Shown one piece after another: positions 5,464 through 6,838 of a stretch of DNA of 6,838 bases. Position numbers and translations under genes: made by a program. The stretch's first letter is position 1, and every line of letters begins with the position of its first letter. The notes below the pieces were generated by a model, which did not search any database, had not been told where the DNA came from, and saw nothing but the letters and a program-made list of their open reading frames with translations. Source of the DNA: Parcubacteria group bacterium GW2011_GWB1_44_7 (lineage in GTDB: Bacteria; Patescibacteria; Paceibacteria; UBA9973; DSPV01); contig LCJJ01000023.1 of the NCBI GenBank assembly GCA_000999175.1, forward strand, positions 1 through 6,838, in the 5' to 3' direction.

Positions 5464-6678
5464 CTATTTCGGATCGTTAACTAAAAAATTATATTGCTTC
5501 CCATTGTATTTATATATAATCTCGTAGCCGCGAGAAATGCTATCTTTATAAACTCTACAAAACGGATTGCTATAATCCCAATAACCGAGACCTATTTCTT
5601 CGATTTTTATTTTTGCCTGTTTATCGCCGAATGCGTCCAACCTAAAATTCAATACACCAGCGCTTTTTTGATCTGGTAACCATATTTCTCCTATAAATGT
5701 CTTAGTTGGTAGAGCATAAGCTTCATCCAATCCATAAATTTTTTGCCCCTCGTATATTACAGTCAAAAAACCACCGGGCACCCCACGTTGTCCATCGCCA
5801 ATAAATTCATAAGTCATCTCACCAATATTTAAAGGATAAGCCCCCCGAAATCGAATACCAATATATGCAGGGGACTTTGGTGTTGCAGTTAATTCTATAA
5901 TTCCTTCTTTTTCATTATAGTTAACAACTCCGGTTTTGCTATTTAGCGATTCACCAGCAATTTTATCAAAAAATTGAATTTTCTTTAGAGTACAGTATGA
6001 TGGGCTGGAAATAGCATCATTTGTAGATATACGTTCGATTTTATCATTTGAGAAATTTAGAAAACTCACTAAATATCCCCTTGTTGCTGATTCTGCGTTA
6101 TTGTAAAAACTATTGCCCTTGGCGTTATCGGCTTCTCTCGGGTTTTGATCATAAATTGCGCGGACATCCGCAATTTCAATATTAGATTTTACATTCCTGT
6201 TCAGTGGGTCCAATCTAAATTCGACCATATGCTTTCCAGGCAATTTTTCCTTAAAGTAGACCATATAATAAACTTCTTTCTGTAGAGGCACACCGTGAAA
6301 ATATTCCTGTCTTAAAAAAGTATTTTCGTAGATTATTCCTATAGATTCTCCATCAATTGAAATAGTCAATGCGCCTCTGGATTCATATGCGCCTATGAAT
6401 TTTGATTTGAAAGTAAGTAAATTTATTTTATCCTTCGAATCTATAGTGGTTTTAATAAACACTGGCTCGCCCCTCGGCTTCTCCGTCGGCTTTTGGGTGA
6501 CAGTAGTAGTGCTTGCCTTGGGCTGAACGTCATTTTCTTGAGATTTTGCGCTAATAACCGGTTCTTTGGGCGATTCGTTTTTTTTCTCAAAAACATAAAT
6601 ACCTCCAGCTATCGCCACGCCGAAAACCAATATTGCTATAAGGATGGCTAGGATGCTGAAACCCTTATAATGTAGCAT
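5464..6678 (-). CDS. Hypothetical surface protein with pilin-like N-terminal membrane anchor
   Basis: Not recognised as a known family. The 404-residue product begins MLHYKGFSILAILIAIL, a short basic leader, Gly-Phe and a hydrophobic helix (7-30), resembling a type IV pilin-like signal with possible cleavage after G6. The usual Glu at mature position 5 is absent (Ala), so a plain N-terminal membrane anchor is equally possible. Residues 31-72 form a Lys/Pro/Ser/Thr linker (TTTVTQKPTEKPRGEP). Two regions with alternating beta-like patterns follow, about 73-178 and 225-367, the second with jelly-roll-like character (AYIGIRFRG, GGFLTVIYEGQ, NFRLDAFGDK). The end is GYEIIYKYNGKQYNFLV. Only two cysteines occur (C229, C374), possibly a disulfide outside the cell. 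Sampled stretches are AT-richer than adk/map. Placement between secY and adk suggests an acquired gene. Confidence 0.9.
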   Translation of the reverse strand: MLHYKGFSILAILIAILVFGVAIAGGIYVFEKKNESPKEPVISAKSQENDVQPKASTTTVTQKPTEKPRGEPVFIKTTIDSKDKINLLTFKSKFIGAYESRGALTISIDGESIGIIYENTFLRQEYFHGVPLQKEVYYMVYFKEKLPGKHMVEFRLDPLNRNVKSNIEIADVRAIYDQNPREADNAKGNSFYNNAESATRGYLVSFLNFSNDKIERISTNDAISSPSYCTLKKIQFFDKIAGESLNSKTGVVNYNEKEGIIELTATPKSPAYIGIRFRGAYPLNIGEMTYEFIGDGQRGVPGGFLTVIYEGQKIYGLDEAYALPTKTFIGEIWLPDQKSAGVLNFRLDAFGDKQAKIKIEEIGLGYWDYSNPFCRVYKDSISRGYEIIYKYNGKQYNFLVNDPK

Positions 6679-6695
6679 GATTTTATTCTACCACA
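6679..6695 (-). promoter_or_regulatory. Extended -10 promoter of the surface-protein gene, probably leaderless
   Basis: On the minus strand TGTGG (6695-6691) abuts TAGAAT (6690-6685) and the ATG follows after 6 nt. The spacing predicts transcription starting at or beside the start codon. No convincing -35 lies 17 nt upstream. The element sits in the 54 bp between the secY stop and this gene, where I see no terminator. Confidence 0.5.
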
Positions 6696-6732
6696 GCGAG
6701 CTAGTTCTATTTGAGATCGTAGATTGCGAGCG

Positions 6733-6838
6733 CTATTCATATTCGCGCATGACAAGCTGGGCTTCGATTTGTTTTACAGTCTCAAGAACAACCGAGACCA
6801 CAATCAGAAGTCCCGTGCCTCCAATGGTCAACGCTTGC
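6733..6838 (-). CDS. secY: Protein translocase subunit SecY, C-terminal end (partial)
   Basis: SecY is the pore of the Sec translocon in the inner membrane. Only the last 34 codons and the TAG stop are in the window; the gene enters from the right edge. The end reads IGGTGLLIVVSVVLETVKQIEAQ with LVMREYE, a close match to the conserved last transmembrane segment and cytosolic tail of bacterial SecY, where GGTxLLI, ETxKQIE and a final RxYE are typical. Upstream genes are expected to be ribosomal proteins of the spc operon. The usual next gene, adk, is displaced by about 1.9 kb. Confidence 0.94.
   Translation of the reverse strand, partial: QALTIGGTGLLIVVSVVLETVKQIEAQLVMREYE

Noticed and set aside
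5448..5464. Stop-codon read-through joining the 404-residue protein to the zinc ribbon
   Set aside because: The frames match, but three stops (TAG, TAG, TAA) intervene within about 20 bases, which makes productive read-through implausible.
310..5679. Plus-strand open frames of 60-124 codons (for example 3515-3850, 4475-4849 and 3095-3358)
   Set aside because: All but a few terminal codons of each lie antisense to well-supported minus-strand genes, and their translations show no family motif or credible start signal. They are shadows.
6679..6735. Rho-independent terminator after secY
   Set aside because: GCGAGC-type repeats are present, but no stable stem followed by a U-tract was found, so secY read-through into the next genes cannot be excluded.

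Overview
The window looks like a chromosomal piece of a Candidate Phyla Radiation (Patescibacteria) bacterium, or something close to one. This is inferred from compact genes with 1-8 bp overlaps, short divergent housekeeping enzymes, a zinc-ribbon tail of a kind I associate with CPR genomes, and an antitoxin/RelE pair in the style of that group. TGA ends several clear genes, so the ordinary bacterial code is used and the TGA-recoded CPR lineages are unlikely. Every supported gene is on the minus strand, so the biological reading order runs from high to low coordinates.

In that order: the last 34 codons of secY (6838-6733); a 404-residue surface-type protein of unknown function with a pilin-like N-terminus (6678-5464); a start-less zinc-ribbon remnant (5448-5329); an antitoxin and RelE/ParE-type toxin (5287-4818); adk-like nucleotide kinase and map (4821-3467); a DPM1/ALG5-like glycosyltransferase, galT-like uridylyltransferase and DedA membrane protein (3441-1147); then tpiA and the first 131 codons of pgk (1142-1), which runs off the window.

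The scaffold secY-adk-map is the usual end of the bacterial spc ribosomal-protein operon. Here it has been opened by about 1.9 kb of accessory DNA between secY and adk. After map it passes to a sugar/glycolysis cluster, where infA and ribosomal genes are often found. The toxin stop overlaps the adk start (ATGA), so two essential genes appear to be translated from the toxin-antitoxin message.

Three likely transcription starts carry the same layout: TGTG-N-TAG(A/G)(A/T)T followed 6-7 nt later by the start codon. They lie before the 404-residue gene, the antitoxin and the glycosyltransferase, and suggest extended -10 promoters making leaderless messages. They would divide the window into three units: accessory surface gene; antitoxin-toxin-adk-map; and glycosyltransferase-galT-dedA-tpiA-pgk. 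The last unit joins sugar-nucleotide chemistry and probable lipid-linked sugar transfer with triose glycolysis.

No RNA gene, CRISPR array, insertion sequence or convincing intrinsic terminator was seen. The most unusual points are the toxin-antitoxin/adk coupling, the shared promoter layout, a phosphoglycerate kinase whose N-domain is about 30 residues short, and the zinc-ribbon remnant.
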